DNA of 5,038 bases, from positions 1 through 5,038 of the forward strand of contig JALSNT010000057.1 in NCBI GenBank assembly GCA_026986885.1, written 5' to 3'. The stretch comes from Desulfobulbaceae bacterium. Its GTDB lineage: Bacteria > Desulfobacterota > Desulfobulbia > Desulfobulbales > Desulfobulbaceae. A program made the translations under genes and the position numbers. Shown piece by piece: positions 5,009 through 5,038 of this stretch. The first letter of the stretch is position 1, and each line of letters begins with the position of its first letter. Below the pieces are notes generated by a model, which was not told the DNA's origin, did no database searches, and was given only the letters and a program-made list of their open reading frames with translations.

Positions 5009-5017
5009 TGGTATGAT
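5009..5017 (+). promoter_or_regulatory. Extended -10 promoter candidate for a gene beyond the right edge
   Basis: TGGTATGAT matches the extended -10 form TGnTATAAT with one difference. There is no good -35 hexamer at 16-18 nt (4988-4995 reads CAACCGGT), as expected for extended -10 promoters. Transcription would start near 5024. The window closes with TTTGGAG (5032-5038), which could be the Shine-Dalgarno site of the next gene. Confidence 0.4.
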
Positions 5018-5038
5018 AGTTAGGTAATTGGTTTGGAG

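Larger units (their letters stand above)
4721..5038. other. Intergenic region after the operon, 318 bp, no gene seen
   Basis: No open frame with coding character is found on either strand. The region is AT-rich and packed with structure: the post-stop hairpin, TCGAA-type micro-repeats, a GC-rich hairpin, an AT-rich inverted repeat, a 14-bp palindrome, and a promoter-like sequence near the right edge. Confidence 0.7.

Overview
The window looks like a stretch of chromosome from a Gram-negative, probably anaerobic bacterium. My best guess is the Desulfobacterota, near the Desulfobulbales. That placement is only an impression from protein style and operon make-up (a def-fmt pair followed by larC and pgpA), and there is no rRNA here to test it. 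Base composition is balanced in the genes and clearly AT-rich in the two intergenic regions. No insertion sequence, CRISPR array, tRNA or rRNA was recognised.

Layout. Positions 1-438 (minus strand) hold the first 146 codons of a gene that runs off the left edge. Its product is unrecognised but carries a dense cysteine cluster. Positions 439-791 are a 353-bp AT-rich divergent intergenic region with a large nested inverted repeat (566-692) and five copies of a CGAAAWW-like box. Positions 792-4720 form a tight plus-strand operon of five genes: def (peptide deformylase), fmt (Met-tRNA formyltransferase), larC (nickel-pincer cofactor cyclometallase), pgpA (phosphatidylglycerophosphatase A) and a TIM-barrel amidohydrolase of unknown substrate. 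The first four genes overlap by 1-8 nt, and the fifth starts 15 nt after the fourth. Positions 4721-5038 are a second non-coding AT-rich region. It holds a hairpin straight after the last stop codon, a degenerate TCGAA-type tandem repeat, a 10-bp-stem inverted repeat, a 14-bp perfect palindrome, and an extended -10 promoter candidate for a gene beyond the right edge.

How the genes relate. Fmt formylates initiator Met-tRNA and Def removes the formyl group from finished proteins, so the first two genes are a classic functional pair. PgpA makes phosphatidylglycerol, a housekeeping membrane lipid. LarC is the nickel-inserting step of a specialised cofactor pathway, and its partners larB and larE are not in the window. 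The amidohydrolase has a complete set of metal ligands but nothing here names its substrate.

No clearly new system is present. The best leads are: (1) the nested palindrome in the def leader and divergent promoter region; (2) the lack of a Shine-Dalgarno site at both genes flanking it, with a -10 box placed so that the minus-strand transcript could begin at its ATG; (3) the cysteine-cluster protein at the left edge; and (4) the repeat-rich 3' intergenic region.
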